NCBI GenBank assembly: GCA_050185825.1
Contig: JBFWZA010000021.1
Span: forward strand, 1 to 64,000
Length of the DNA: 64,000 nt
Direction: 5' to 3'
Origin: SZUA-309 sp050185825
GTDB taxonomy: Bacteria; Pseudomonadota; Gammaproteobacteria; Pseudomonadales; Azotimanducaceae
The notes under the pieces were generated by a model. That model saw nothing but the letters and a program-made list of their open reading frames with translations. It was not told the origin of the DNA and did not search any database. A program made the position numbers and the translations under genes. Numbering within the stretch: position 1 is the first letter of the stretch; every line of letters begins with the position of its first letter. Positions 8,251-17,688 of this stretch are shown here, one piece after another.

Positions 8251-9473
8251 AGAACCGGCACATCGAGCGCGTGTGGCTGGCCCAGGCGTTCGCGGACGAT
8301 CTGGTGCTGGTCTATCCGGTCTACGCGATCATGATGCTCGATCAGGGCGTGGGCGCATTCGATCTGACGGTGCTGTTCGTCATCTGGTCCGCATCCTCGC
8401 TGGTCTTCGAGATTCCATCCGGGGTGGTGGGAGACCTCGTGGACCGGCGCGTCTACCTGTTTGCAGGCTCCCTGATCCGCGCCTCGGGATACCTCACCTG
8501 GTGGCTGCTGCCGACGTTTCCGGGCTTCGCGTTCGGCTTCCTGCTCTGGAGCCTCGGCAGCGCCATTCACAGTGGCACCCTGCAGTCGCTGCTCTACGAC
8601 GTGCTCGCCGAGCAGGGGCGGACGGCCGACTTCACCCGGATCTACGGCCGGGGTCAGGCACTCAACACGCTGGGCGTGCTCGTCGCCATGGCGCTCGGCG
8701 GGTTCGTCGCCGAGTCCGGATACACGGCGGTGCTGCTGCTCTCGGCGGTGGCACCGGTGGCTTCCGGAGCGCTCATCGCCGGCTGCGTCCGCGAGCCGGC
8801 CCGCACCCATGTGGAAAAGGGTGAGAGCTCACCGACATTCAGCACCACGCTCGTGAGCGCGGTTCTCGCGCTGCGGCAGAACCGCTCGCTGCGCCGCGTA
8901 TCCATCATGTTCGTGGGGCTGGTGGCCCTGTTCGGCACCATCGACGAGTTTCCCGGCGCGCTGCTCGAGGATCTGAATCAGGGGCCGGCGCAGGGCATGC
9001 TGTCGCTCGGCGTCATCGGCGTGCTCTACGGCGCCTTTCTCGGCAGCCAGTCCATCGGCGCGGCACTGGCGCACCGGTTTCGGGTGATGCCTGCGCGACG
9101 CATCGCGATGGTCAGCCTGCTGGCGCACGGGATTCTGCTCGGCGGGCTGGCCGCCGGAATGTGGGCGGGCTGGCCCGGAGGCGGGGTGCTGCTCTGCGTC
9201 GGCGTCGCGGCCTATTTCGGGATCATGGGGGTCGTGGAGGTGCTGCTCGAAACCAGCCTGCAGCACGAGATCGACAGCGGCGCGCGGGCCACCATCACCT
9301 CGGTATCGGGAGCGGCGATGGAGCTCTGCGCCATCGTCCTGTACCTGGTGATCGGTGCGACGGCGGCCACCGCTGGCTGGTCGGCGGCGCTTGCCGTCGT
9401 CGCGATGATCGCCGTCCTCCTGTCCCTGGCGTTCGCCTATTCGGCGCCGACGGCGGCACGCAGCCGGTCGTGA
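8247..9473 (+). CDS. MFS transporter
   Basis: Encodes 408 residues, about 12 membrane helices, from a TTG overlapping the previous stop (TTGA), with GGGGA upstream. The helix 2-3 loop reads PSGVVGDLVDRRVYLFAGSL, matching the MFS motif A pattern. The second half begins near residue 215 after a short charged linker. Substrate unknown; general drug or metabolite efflux is the default guess. Its 3' end overlaps the convergent oxidoreductase gene by 37 bp. Confidence 0.82.
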   Translation: MKNRHIERVWLAQAFADDLVLVYPVYAIMMLDQGVGAFDLTVLFVIWSASSLVFEIPSGVVGDLVDRRVYLFAGSLIRASGYLTWWLLPTFPGFAFGFLLWSLGSAIHSGTLQSLLYDVLAEQGRTADFTRIYGRGQALNTLGVLVAMALGGFVAESGYTAVLLLSAVAPVASGALIAGCVREPARTHVEKGESSPTFSTTLVSAVLALRQNRSLRRVSIMFVGLVALFGTIDEFPGALLEDLNQGPAQGMLSLGVIGVLYGAFLGSQSIGAALAHRFRVMPARRIAMVSLLAHGILLGGLAAGMWAGWPGGGVLLCVGVAAYFGIMGVVEVLLETSLQHEIDSGARATITSVSGAAMELCAIVLYLVIGATAATAGWSAALAVVAMIAVLLSLAFAYSAPTAARSRS

Positions 9474-10357
9474 ACGGCGCCCAGGGTATCGATGATGGCG
9501 TCGATGCTGCGGGCACCGGACTGGAAGATGGCGGTGGCGTTGAGCGCCCCCCAGCCGAAGCCGAGCGATTTCACCTTCACCGCCCGGGCTTCCACCGCAT
9601 CCAGGTCCTTGTAGAAGTTGCGGCCCGCATCGTCCCGGGGCGGCACGTCCAGCATCTGCTGCAGGCCGATCTCTGCGGGATCCCGGCCGGCCGCCTCGGC
9701 GTGGCGGCGGATGGTGTCGAGTGCTTTGCGCGCTTGCTCGTCCCTGACGATGGCGGTGGCCAGCCAGCCGTCGCCACGCTCGCCCACCCGCTTCAGCGCG
9801 GCTTCCGAGAAGCCGCCGATCCAGATGGGCAATCCGGCACCTTGCGGCGGCTTGGGTTCCATGGCGATGGCGCTGGCGGTGAAGTGTCTGCCCTCGAACT
9901 CGATCCGCCGTTCGCGGAAGCACGCCCGGATCAGATCGATGGCCTCGTCCATCCGCTCGCTGCGCTGGCGGAACGGCTCGCCCAGCGCCTCGTACTCGGC
10001 GGCCTGCCAGCCCACGCCGACCCCGAGACGGACCCTGCCGCCGGACAGCGTGTCGAGCGTGCTGATCTGCCTGGCCACCAGCACCGGCTGGCGCTGGGGA
10101 AGGATGAGCACTTCCGTGCCCAGGCCGATCCGCTCGGTCACCGCGGCCGCGTAGGAGAGCACCATGAGCGCTTCCAGGATCGGCATCTCGGGCGGGTACA
10201 TGGGGGCGGACCGACGCTCCGTGGGATAACCCATGACCACGTGGTCGAACATGTCGAGCTGATCGTAGCCGATGGATTCGATGGCCCGGGCCAGACGGGC
10301 GACCCCCGCGGGACCTTCCCGGTAGGCAACACTCGGAAACTCGACGCTGAGCTTCAT
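9437..10357 (-). CDS. luciferase-like (LLM class) flavin/F420-type oxidoreductase
   Basis: Encodes 306 residues of TIM-barrel luciferase-like monooxygenase. Landmarks are RIGLGTEVLILPQRQPVLVA, the cofactor-binding LSGGRVRLGVGVGWQAAEYEALG and LPIWIGGFSEAALKRVGERGDGW. The spacing and the N-terminal KLSVEFPS fit families usually annotated as F420-dependent. Use of F420 cannot be shown here, and many gammaproteobacterial members may use FMN instead. It stands alone on the minus strand, diverging from the NUDIX gene. Substrate unknown. Confidence 0.85.
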   Translation of the reverse strand: MKLSVEFPSVAYREGPAGVARLARAIESIGYDQLDMFDHVVMGYPTERRSAPMYPPEMPILEALMVLSYAAAVTERIGLGTEVLILPQRQPVLVARQISTLDTLSGGRVRLGVGVGWQAAEYEALGEPFRQRSERMDEAIDLIRACFRERRIEFEGRHFTASAIAMEPKPPQGAGLPIWIGGFSEAALKRVGERGDGWLATAIVRDEQARKALDTIRRHAEAAGRDPAEIGLQQMLDVPPRDDAGRNFYKDLDAVEARAVKVKSLGFGWGALNATAIFQSGARSIDAIIDTLGAVHDRLRAAVGAE

Positions 10358-10407
10358 CGTTGTTCTTCGCGGTTCAGGATCCTCATGGCGTGCTAACCTC
10401 CCGGCGA

Positions 10408-10436
10408 TTGCGGTTTGCGTTCCGACCGATTAGACA
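10408..10436 (+). promoter_or_regulatory. weak candidate promoter for the NUDIX gene
   Basis: TTGCGG at 10408-10413 and TAGACA at 10431-10436 are separated by 17 bp and lie 57 bp before the GTG at 10494. Only about half of each box matches the sigma-70 consensus, so this is a weak call. Confidence 0.25.
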
Positions 10437-10493
10437 CTCGATGCCTGGTGCGATCCACTCGTGCCGGCTTCGTGAGCCAGGAGTACTGCCGAG

Positions 10494-11246
10494 GTGACGG
10501 TTCAACCCATCCGACCCGCTGCAACGGTGATCATCGCCCGGGCGGCGCACGAAGCACCGGATGCGGGGTTCGAGATCTTCATGCTGCGGCGGACCAGCCA
10601 GGCCGCCTTCGCGGGGGGCATGTACGTGTTCCCGGGCGGTCGCGTCGATCCGGACGACCACCTGCACCGCTACGATGCGGTCCGCCGTGGACCCTCAACC
10701 GACCAGGCAGCCCAGCAGGCGGCGCTCGGTGACGAATGGCGGGGATTCTGGGTGGCGGGTATCCGCGAGAGCTTCGAGGAAGCCGGTCTGCTGCTCGCCT
10801 ACGGTGCAGACGGTGCCCTGCTCAGTTACGACGACGCCAACCGGTCACGGTTCGACGCCTACCGCAAGCCGCTGCACGCCGGAAAGCTGAGCCTGCTCGA
10901 GATCTGCGAGCAGGAACAGCTCGCGCTCGCGGTGGACCACATCCACTTCGTGAACCGTTTCGTCACGCCGCCCGGCCGGCCCCGTCGCTTCGACACCCGG
11001 TTCTTTCTGGCCGAGGCGCCACCCGGCCAGACCGGCGGGCACGACCGCTGGGAGACGGTGGACAGTGTGTGGATCTCGCCCGCTGAGGCCATCGAGCGCA
11101 ACGACGCGGGCAGCTTCGATCTCATGCGCGTGACCCGGATGCAGCTCGAGATGCTGGCGGAGCAGGCGACTCACGCCGAGCTCATCGACTGGGCACGTGG
11201 GAATCGGAGCTTTCCCGTCTACCGGCCGGTGGTGCCACGGAGCTGA
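10494..11246 (+). CDS. NUDIX hydrolase (NUDT7/NUDT19-like)
   Basis: Encodes 250 residues from a GTG. FAGGMYVFPGGRVDPDD begins the Nudix fold and GIRESFEEAGLLL supplies the REUXEEXGU metal-binding core. The long insertion between the glycine pair and the RE helix (about 45 residues) is typical of NUDT19-like acyl-CoA diphosphatases. FVTPPGRPRRFDTRFFLA is also characteristic of that branch. It would hydrolyse a nucleoside diphosphate linked to another group, possibly CoA thioesters. That would fit a region rich in acyl-CoA enzymes, but the substrate is inferred. Confidence 0.85.
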   Translation: MTVQPIRPAATVIIARAAHEAPDAGFEIFMLRRTSQAAFAGGMYVFPGGRVDPDDHLHRYDAVRRGPSTDQAAQQAALGDEWRGFWVAGIRESFEEAGLLLAYGADGALLSYDDANRSRFDAYRKPLHAGKLSLLEICEQEQLALAVDHIHFVNRFVTPPGRPRRFDTRFFLAEAPPGQTGGHDRWETVDSVWISPAEAIERNDAGSFDLMRVTRMQLEMLAEQATHAELIDWARGNRSFPVYRPVVPRS

Positions 11247-11312
11247 GGCAACGCGAACGGACGACGTGCATAATGAGCCCGCCGCGCCACGGCCTTTTCC
11301 GCGCGACGCGGC

Positions 11313-11329
11313 TCACGGCCGGGCCGTGA
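11313..11329. promoter_or_regulatory. perfect 17-bp palindrome upstream of the YgjP-like gene
   Basis: TCACGGCC-G-GGCCGTGA is an exact inverted repeat with one central base, 27 bp before the GTG at 11357. CACGGCC also occurs once more at 11288-11294, making a second half-site. No T-run follows, so an operator is likelier than a terminator. No regulator is encoded beside it. Confidence 0.35.
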
Positions 11330-11356
11330 TGCCTACCCACCACACAGGATGACTCC

Positions 11357-12130
11357 GTGCCCGAGGCGCTGGCTCCGAACGAACGGCTGACCGTCGATTC
11401 CATCGAGGTGGAGGTGCGTCGCAGCCGTCGCCGCCGGACGCGCATCGGCCTGGCCTTCGACCCCGCCGGACGGGTGATCCTCGAAGCACCGCTGGATGCT
11501 TCCACGTCCGAGCTCAGCGCCGTGGTGGTGGAGCATCGGCGGTGGCTGAAGACACGGCTGGCGATACTGGCGGAGCAGGCGGTCTGCGTGAGCCCGCCGA
11601 GCTACTCGAGCGGTGAGCTGCTCCAGTACCTGGGCGAGGCCTACGAGCTCGTGGTCGAGCCGGGTCCGCGGCGGATCTCACGTCGTGAGAAATCCGGGCA
11701 GCAGCGCCTCTTCCACGACGTGCGCGGCGTCGTCGGCACCATCGTCGTGCGTCTGCCGGATACGGATGCCGGCTCCGTGAAGCGTGCGCTGGATCGCTGG
11801 TATCGCCGGGAAGCACAGCAGTGCTTCGCGGAGAGTCTGCACCGGTTCCGGGTGCTGCCGTGGATGCCGGCGTGGTCGGGGGACTGGAGCGTGCGCTTCA
11901 TGCGCAGCCAGTGGGGCAGCTGCTCCGCGTCCGGCCGGATCGTGCTCAATACCCACCTGGTGAAGACGCCGGAGCGGCTGGTCGACTACGTGGTGCTGCA
12001 CGAGCTCTGTCACCTCGTGCACCACGACCATAGCCGCCGGTTCTATGCCCTGATGCGGACCCACATGCCCGACTGGGAGGCGCGCCGGGGAGAGCTCGAC
12101 GCCTATCTGCCGCTGCTCGTCCATGACTGA
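11357..12130 (+). CDS. YgjP-like M48-related metallopeptidase
   Basis: Encodes 257 residues from a GTG. The N-terminal beta domain (VEVRRSRRRRTRIGLAFDPAGR) and RFMRSQWGSCSASGRIVLNTHLV precede the zinc site HELCHLVHHDHSRRFY. There the HExxH histidines and the later His are metal ligands and Glu is the base. YgjP proteins are cytosolic; their substrates are poorly known. The last 8 bp overlap the start of rsgA, so the two are translated together. Confidence 0.85.
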   Translation: MPEALAPNERLTVDSIEVEVRRSRRRRTRIGLAFDPAGRVILEAPLDASTSELSAVVVEHRRWLKTRLAILAEQAVCVSPPSYSSGELLQYLGEAYELVVEPGPRRISRREKSGQQRLFHDVRGVVGTIVVRLPDTDAGSVKRALDRWYRREAQQCFAESLHRFRVLPWMPAWSGDWSVRFMRSQWGSCSASGRIVLNTHLVKTPERLVDYVVLHELCHLVHHDHSRRFYALMRTHMPDWEARRGELDAYLPLLVHD

Positions 12131-13217
12131 CGAAATCGCCGCGGCCGTGGGCCTGGCCGATCTCGGCTGGTCGCCCGTCTTCCAGCAGCAGCTCACCCTC
12201 GAGGAGCTGGAAGCGCTAACACCCGCGCGGGTGTTCGCGGTGCAGCGCTCCGGATTGAAGCTCGTCTTCGAGGGCGGCGAGATGGACGTGCCCCTCGGCG
12301 GGCGCTGGTTTCAGGGCTCGCCGGAAGACCGGCCGACCGTGGGCGACTGGGTGCTGCTCGATCGGGCAAGCGGCACCGTCGTGCGGCTGCTCGAACGGAA
12401 GAGCCTCCTGAAGAGAATGAGCGTCAGCCGGCCCGGTGACGTGCAGCTCATTGCCGCCAACGTGGACGTGCTGTTCCTGGTCAGTTCCTGCAACGAAGAG
12501 TTCAACCTGTCGCGCATGGAGCGCTACCTGACGCTGGCGCTGGAAGCCGGTGTGCAGCCGGTGGTGGTGCTCACCAAGGCGGACCTGGCCGAAGACCCGG
12601 ACAGCTTCCGCACCGCCGCCGAAGCGCTGGGCAGGGATCTGGTGGTGGAGATCGTCAACGCCCTGGATCCGGCATCTCTGGACGGCCTGCGTGCCTGGTG
12701 CGGCCGTGGCCAGACCGTCACCCTGCTCGGCTCCTCCGGCGTCGGCAAGTCAACGCTGATCAACAGCCTGGCCGGTCGGGATATCCAGGCCACGGGCGGT
12801 ATCCGGGAGGACGATGCCAAGGGCCGGCACACCACGACCCACCGGTCGCTGCACCTGCTGCCGGGCGGCGGGCTGCTGCTCGACAGCCCGGGCATGCGCG
12901 AGCTCGGCATCACGGATGCGGACGTGGGGCTGTCTTCGGCGTTCGCGGACGTGGAGTCGCTGGCCGCACTCTGCCGCTTCAACGACTGCGGGCACGAATC
13001 GGAACCCGGCTGTGCGGTTCGTGCGGCCATTCTGGCCGGTGAGCTGGATGAGCGGCGCCTGCAAAGTTATCGTAAGCTCCGCCGCGAAGAGCTGTACAAC
13101 ACCGAGACCGTGGCCGAGCGCCATGCCAGGGTGCGGCAGTTCAGCAAAATGGTGAAGCAGCATCAGGCCGCTTCTCACAAGCAGACAAACAAGAAACCGC
13201 CCAGGAAGCGCGACTGA
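12123..13217 (+). CDS. rsgA: ribosome small-subunit-dependent GTPase A
   Basis: Encodes 364 residues. An N-terminal OB-fold (VGDWVLLDRASGTVVRLLERKSLLKR) is followed by a circularly permuted GTPase domain in the order G4 (LTKAD), G5, G1 (LGSSGVGKST), G2, then G3 (DSPGM). The zinc finger reads C-RFNDCGHESEPGCAV with Cys-Cys-His-Cys ligands. RsgA/YjeQ binds the 30S subunit late in assembly, helps RbfA leave and checks the decoding centre. The C terminus ends in a basic tail (KQTNKKPPRKRD). In many gammaproteobacteria rsgA sits beside orn; here its partner is the YgjP-like gene. Confidence 0.95.
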   Translation: MTDEIAAAVGLADLGWSPVFQQQLTLEELEALTPARVFAVQRSGLKLVFEGGEMDVPLGGRWFQGSPEDRPTVGDWVLLDRASGTVVRLLERKSLLKRMSVSRPGDVQLIAANVDVLFLVSSCNEEFNLSRMERYLTLALEAGVQPVVVLTKADLAEDPDSFRTAAEALGRDLVVEIVNALDPASLDGLRAWCGRGQTVTLLGSSGVGKSTLINSLAGRDIQATGGIREDDAKGRHTTTHRSLHLLPGGGLLLDSPGMRELGITDADVGLSSAFADVESLAALCRFNDCGHESEPGCAVRAAILAGELDERRLQSYRKLRREELYNTETVAERHARVRQFSKMVKQHQAASHKQTNKKPPRKRD

Positions 13218-13266
13218 TCGAACTGCCGCGTTGATACAGCAGCGCGTTGACGACAAGAGGACGCAA

Positions 13267-14661
13267 GTGACCAATCTCGTTGCGCCGGGCCTCACCCGGC
13301 AGCCGGTGTCCGTAACCCGGAAGATGTCCGCCTCCCTGCCGCGGCTGCGCGCCGTTGCCCGGGAGAAGGGCCTGAAGATTCATCATCTCGGCGCCGGCTA
13401 TCCGCACCCGGAGGTGACGGATCCGCGCGGCTTTCTGGCACACGAAGCGGCCTACCTCGACCACCTGACCGCTCTTGAAGGCCGCAACGATCCGAACGCG
13501 CTGCCCGAGCACCTGCGCGAAGCATTCTCCTACGGAGACACGCTGGGACCTGCGAGCACCCGGCAGCTCTTCGCCCGGATCTACGGCAACGACTGGGGGA
13601 TCAGCATGCGCCCCGACCGGCTCGTGCCGACCGTCGGCGCGACCGGCGGCATCAGCCTGATCTGCTCGCTGTTCGAGCACGCCGGCACGCCGATCGCCTA
13701 TCTCACCGACGCGCCCACCTATGCGGGATTCATGGCCCGCGCCAACCTCTGCCGCCACGCGTCGATCTACAGCGTGGAAATGGACGAGGAAGGACCGTTG
13801 CCGGACGTGTTCGAGCGCCAGATCCGCGCTGCCCGGGATGCGGGCAAGCTGGTGCCCTTCTATTACACCGTGCCGGATGGGCACAACCCGGCAGGGTTCT
13901 CGTTCTCCGAGGCGCGGCGCAGGCAGATCCTGGACATCGCACGCCGCGAGCAGATCCTCATCGTCGAGGACGCGCCGTACCTCTACATCAACTTCGCGTC
14001 TCCGGGGAACCGTCAGCCGCCGTTTCTGTCCCTCGACCCGACCCAGACCGTGCATCTGTTCACCGGCTCGAAGATCGGCTTCCCGGGACCGCGCGTTGCC
14101 TACGTGTACTCGGAAGCCGAGCTCACCATCGCGAACGGGCAGACGGCGAACCTCGCCGAGCTCGCGCTGGTGCAGGCCAGCGCCGACATCCTCTTTCCCA
14201 ACCCGGCGGCGTACCGGGGATTCGAGGCGCTGCTGCACGAGGACGACTTCTCCGAGCGGACCTCGCTGTGGCCGGTGGCGGAATCCAAGCTCGAGATCTA
14301 CCGGGAGAACCGGCAGATCCTGCTGGATGGCTTCGAAGCCGGGCTCGGCGCCCACAAGGACCTGTTCCACTGGACGGTGCCCCAGGCCGGGTTCTTCTCG
14401 GTCTTCACCTTCCTCGGCGGCCGGATCCGCACCGACGATCACTTCATCGAGCAGATGGTGGCGGACTACGGTCTCGTGGTGATTCCCATGTACGACTTCT
14501 ATCCGCCGGATGCGCGCCAGCGCAATCCCGATGCCGGCTACGACCAGCTCCGGATCTCCTTCTGCTTCAGCGAGAGCGCGGGTGAAGAGCGCCGCCGGGA
14601 CCTCACCGAAGCGGTGGCCGTGTTCTGCCGCGCGGCCAGGCAGCTTGCCGGCATCACCTGA
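13267..14661 (+). CDS. PLP-dependent class I/II aminotransferase
   Basis: Encodes 464 residues of fold-type I PLP enzyme. The PLP lysine is Lys269 in HLFTGSKIGFPGPRVAY. PDGHNPAGFSFSEARR and VEDAPYLYINF give the cofactor Asn and Asp regions, and RISFCFSE holds the carboxylate-binding Arg. The fold resembles the KAT/AAT-I-like branch (2-aminoadipate or aromatic aminotransferases, and MocR-type domains), but there is no DNA-binding domain. The GTG at 13267 has AGAGGA five bases upstream and is preferred over a TTG at 13231. Amino-acid substrate not determinable. Confidence 0.85.
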   Translation: MTNLVAPGLTRQPVSVTRKMSASLPRLRAVAREKGLKIHHLGAGYPHPEVTDPRGFLAHEAAYLDHLTALEGRNDPNALPEHLREAFSYGDTLGPASTRQLFARIYGNDWGISMRPDRLVPTVGATGGISLICSLFEHAGTPIAYLTDAPTYAGFMARANLCRHASIYSVEMDEEGPLPDVFERQIRAARDAGKLVPFYYTVPDGHNPAGFSFSEARRRQILDIARREQILIVEDAPYLYINFASPGNRQPPFLSLDPTQTVHLFTGSKIGFPGPRVAYVYSEAELTIANGQTANLAELALVQASADILFPNPAAYRGFEALLHEDDFSERTSLWPVAESKLEIYRENRQILLDGFEAGLGAHKDLFHWTVPQAGFFSVFTFLGGRIRTDDHFIEQMVADYGLVVIPMYDFYPPDARQRNPDAGYDQLRISFCFSESAGEERRRDLTEAVAVFCRAARQLAGIT

Positions 14662-14703
14662 CCGGACCAGGTGATCCGGTTCAATCCGGGTGGCCCGCCA
14701 GGG

Positions 14704-16287
14704 TCAAGCCGCAGGGGAGGCCTGTGACCGGCCGGGGGCGTGGGTCGACGGATCGTCCGCTTCCGCGCCGTCGGTAATGGCCAGCTGGATCTCCCTGACC
14801 CGATCCTCGGTGAGTGGGTAGTTCCACAGCAGCGGAATGGCGATGAACTTGAAGATCGCGGGCACCACCGAATAGCAGCAGGCCAGCATCAGCAGCGCAA
14901 ACGCCGTGTTGGTGGTGTTCAGCGGATCCGCCAGCGAGTTGAAGCCGAAGAGCACGACGAGATTGGTGCCGACGAACAGGCCGAGCGCGTAAGCGAGTTT
15001 GCGCACCATGAGCCAGATGGAGAAGTAGGCGCCGCCCTGGCGCTTGCCGGTCTGGGCTTCGTCCACGTCCACGACGTCGGCCGCCATGGCGTAGGGCAGT
15101 GCGGACAGTGCGCCGATGGAGCTGCCCTTCAGGCACATGATGACGATGAAGAAGAGGAACTTGCCCGTAGGAATGCCTTCGAAGTAAGCCACGGTGCCGG
15201 CGTAGGCCTCATCGGGCAGGAAGGCCAGCAGGTGATGGACCTCGAACGCATCGAACCAGGCCATGGGCGCGATCGCGATCAGCGGAATGAAGCAGGACCA
15301 CAGCGAGTACCAGAAGATGGCGACCATCGTCGCCCGGTGCTTGCCGATCTTTCTGGAGAGCATGAACCACAGCGGGATCGCGATGACCTGCGAGACGAAG
15401 TAGGGCGCCAGGTACAGCCCGTAGAGATCGCCCGCGAGCAGCACATGCTTCACGAAGAAGAAGGAGAGCGTGTTGGTCATTGCGGCGCCGATGCTGGAGA
15501 ACAGGAAGATGATCACCAGCCGCCGGTAGGGATCGTTTTTCCAGACGTAGCGGAAGCTCTCCTTCAGTGGCAGGCGTGTCGCGCGGCGTTCCACCACTTT
15601 GTGCTCGGGTGTGGAGATCACGCAGTTCGCCACCAGCACCGGCATGATGAACGCGATGGCCAGAGACAGGAAGTACACCGCGTCCAGCGGTTTGTCGTAG
15701 CCGAAGAAGAAGATGATGCTGGGGGTGAAGGCGCCGATCAGCGACCCTGTGACGGAGAACCCCTCCCGCCAGCTCGTGACCAGCGTGCGCTCGTTGTAGT
15801 TGCTGGACAGCTCCGCACCCCAGGCGCTGTAGGGCACGTCCTTGATCGTGGCCCCCACGTAGGTGATGACGAGGGCGGCGAGCATCCACGGGTAGCCGCT
15901 GTTGAAGGTCATCCCCAGAACGGTGACCTCGCCGAACTCGATGGGCGGTATGAACAGCAGGCAGATCCCGGCGATGTAGATGGGTGTGCCGATGACGACG
16001 AAGGGCTTCCTGCGGCCCCAGGGTGTGCGGATGCGGTCGGAGATGAAACCGATCAGCGGGTCGGTGATGCCGTCGAAGATGCGCGACAGCACCATGACCA
16101 GGCCGACGAAGGCGAGGCCGAGGCCGAATCCCTCCGAGTCCGCGTAGACCGCGGGCAGATACACGGCCATGGGCAGCGACACCATGGCCAGCGGCATGGC
16201 CGGCGCGCCGTAGGAACCCAGCTGCCAGGCGCTCAGCGTCCGCCCGGACTCCCGGCGCCCGTCCGGGTTCCGTTCCGCTGCCGTCAT
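14704..16287 (-). CDS. GPH-family (MelB-like) sodium/proton-coupled MFS transporter
   Basis: Encodes 527 residues with about 12 helices. The cation site region ILSRIFDGITDPLIGFISDR and the next loop RTPWGRRKPFVVIGTP are diagnostic for the glycoside-pentoside-hexuronide family. VPYSAWGAELSSNYNERT in helix 4-5 and DVDEAQTGKRQGGAYFSIW in the C-terminal half agree. Family members carry sugars or glycosides, and relatives in such genomes carry other organic compounds. It is a single gene, divergent from the acyl-CoA dehydrogenase at 16409, and the cargo is unknown. Confidence 0.88.
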   Translation of the reverse strand: MTAAERNPDGRRESGRTLSAWQLGSYGAPAMPLAMVSLPMAVYLPAVYADSEGFGLGLAFVGLVMVLSRIFDGITDPLIGFISDRIRTPWGRRKPFVVIGTPIYIAGICLLFIPPIEFGEVTVLGMTFNSGYPWMLAALVITYVGATIKDVPYSAWGAELSSNYNERTLVTSWREGFSVTGSLIGAFTPSIIFFFGYDKPLDAVYFLSLAIAFIMPVLVANCVISTPEHKVVERRATRLPLKESFRYVWKNDPYRRLVIIFLFSSIGAAMTNTLSFFFVKHVLLAGDLYGLYLAPYFVSQVIAIPLWFMLSRKIGKHRATMVAIFWYSLWSCFIPLIAIAPMAWFDAFEVHHLLAFLPDEAYAGTVAYFEGIPTGKFLFFIVIMCLKGSSIGALSALPYAMAADVVDVDEAQTGKRQGGAYFSIWLMVRKLAYALGLFVGTNLVVLFGFNSLADPLNTTNTAFALLMLACCYSVVPAIFKFIAIPLLWNYPLTEDRVREIQLAITDGAEADDPSTHAPGRSQASPAA

Positions 16288-16408
16288 CGTGCTCCCCCGC
16301 TACGCGACTGCTCTCCCCAGACGGACAATAGGTACATCGGCCATTGGGCACAACTTGCCGGTCTGCGCTAGACTGCCCGGCTCGTTCGGATCCACGGGAG
16401 TTCAAACG

Positions 16409-17602
16409 GTGAGCGATTTGGCCGCATTCAGAGAAGAGGTGCGAGGCTGGTTGGAAGAGAACTGCCCGCCCAGCATGCGCACGCCCATGCCTGCGGACGA
16501 GACGCCCGGCGGCGGCCGGCGTGCCGTGTTCAAGAATCCGGACACCAGGGTCTGGCTCGAGCGCATGGCCGAGCGCGGCTTCACGGTGCCCATGTGGCCC
16601 AGGGAGTACGGCGGCGCAGGTCTGTCCAAGGAAGAAAACGGGGTGCTCGGCGAGGAGCTCCGTCGCATCAATGCCCGTCCCGCGCACGTGGGCATGGGCA
16701 TCAGCATGATCGGGCCGGCGCTGCTGGAGTTCGGCACGGAGGCGCAGAAGCGGGAGCACCTGCCGAAGATCGCGCGCGGCGAGATCTGGTGGTGCCAGGG
16801 CTACAGCGAGCCCAATGCCGGCTCCGACCTGGCGAGCCTGCGCACGTCGGCCGTGGAGGATGGCGACGAGTACGTGATCAACGGCCAGAAGATCTGGACG
16901 TCCGGCGCGGACCACGCCGACTGGATTTACTGCCTCGTACGCACGGACTTCGATGCGCCGAAGCACGACGGCATCACGTTCATTCTCTTCGACATGGATC
17001 AGCCGGGTGTCACCGTGAAGCCCATCCGGCTGATCAGCGGCCTGTCGCCGTTCTGCGAGACGTTCTTCGACAATGCGCGCGCGTCCAAGAACCAGGTCGT
17101 GGGCGAGGTGAACAAGGGCTGGACGGTGGCCAAGCGGCTGCTGCAGTACGAACGCACCTCCATCGGTGGCATCGGTGGCGGCAATCAGCGCTCCGTGACG
17201 CTCGAAGAGCTCGCGGCGGGTCATGTGGGTCTGGACGACGGCCGCATTGCGGATCCGGCGATCCGTGCGGCGGTGATCCGCCACCGGATGAACGACCGGG
17301 CCTATGCCACCACCATGCGCCGTTCGGTGGAGGAAATGGCCAGCGGCATCGCACCCGGCGCGGTGTCCTCCCTATTCAAGTACTACGGCACCGAGCAGAA
17401 CAAGCGCCGCTACGACCTGATGCTGGACATCATGGGTACCTCGAGCCTCGGCACCGTGGTGGCCGAGCAGAACCCGTTCTCCGAGCAGGCGCTGGAGACC
17501 ACCCGTGGCTGGCTGCGCTCGAAGGCGAACTCCATCGAGGGGGGCACCTCCGAGGTGCAGCTGAACATCATCGCCAAGCGGGTGCTCGGCCTGCCGGACT
17601 GA
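16409..17602 (+). CDS. acyl-CoA dehydrogenase
   Basis: Encodes 397 residues from a GTG with GGGAG eight bases upstream. Landmarks are WPREYGGAGLS, GYSEPNAGSDLASLRTSA (flavin-binding loop), NGQKIWTSGADHADW, and SIEGGTSEVQLNIIAKRVLGLP at the C terminus. It should oxidise an acyl-CoA to the 2-enoyl-CoA, passing electrons to ETF. The sequence resembles the branched or cyclic substrate group rather than straight-chain FadE. A possible -10 box (TAGACT) lies at about 16370. It is followed by the promoter of the infC operon rather than by thrS. Confidence 0.9.
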   Translation: MSDLAAFREEVRGWLEENCPPSMRTPMPADETPGGGRRAVFKNPDTRVWLERMAERGFTVPMWPREYGGAGLSKEENGVLGEELRRINARPAHVGMGISMIGPALLEFGTEAQKREHLPKIARGEIWWCQGYSEPNAGSDLASLRTSAVEDGDEYVINGQKIWTSGADHADWIYCLVRTDFDAPKHDGITFILFDMDQPGVTVKPIRLISGLSPFCETFFDNARASKNQVVGEVNKGWTVAKRLLQYERTSIGGIGGGNQRSVTLEELAAGHVGLDDGRIADPAIRAAVIRHRMNDRAYATTMRRSVEEMASGIAPGAVSSLFKYYGTEQNKRRYDLMLDIMGTSSLGTVVAEQNPFSEQALETTRGWLRSKANSIEGGTSEVQLNIIAKRVLGLPD

Positions 17603-17688
17603 GCACAAGCCCCCTATCGGCGTCCGCAGGCGCTCGATTTGCCCTTTGCGGACAAGGAGTTAGCGCTCGACGACGGCCTGAAAACCCC

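Noticed and set aside
15209..17284. 691-codon minus frame spanning the GPH transporter and acyl-CoA dehydrogenase
   Set aside because: It crosses two well-supported genes in other frames and has no recognisable motif.
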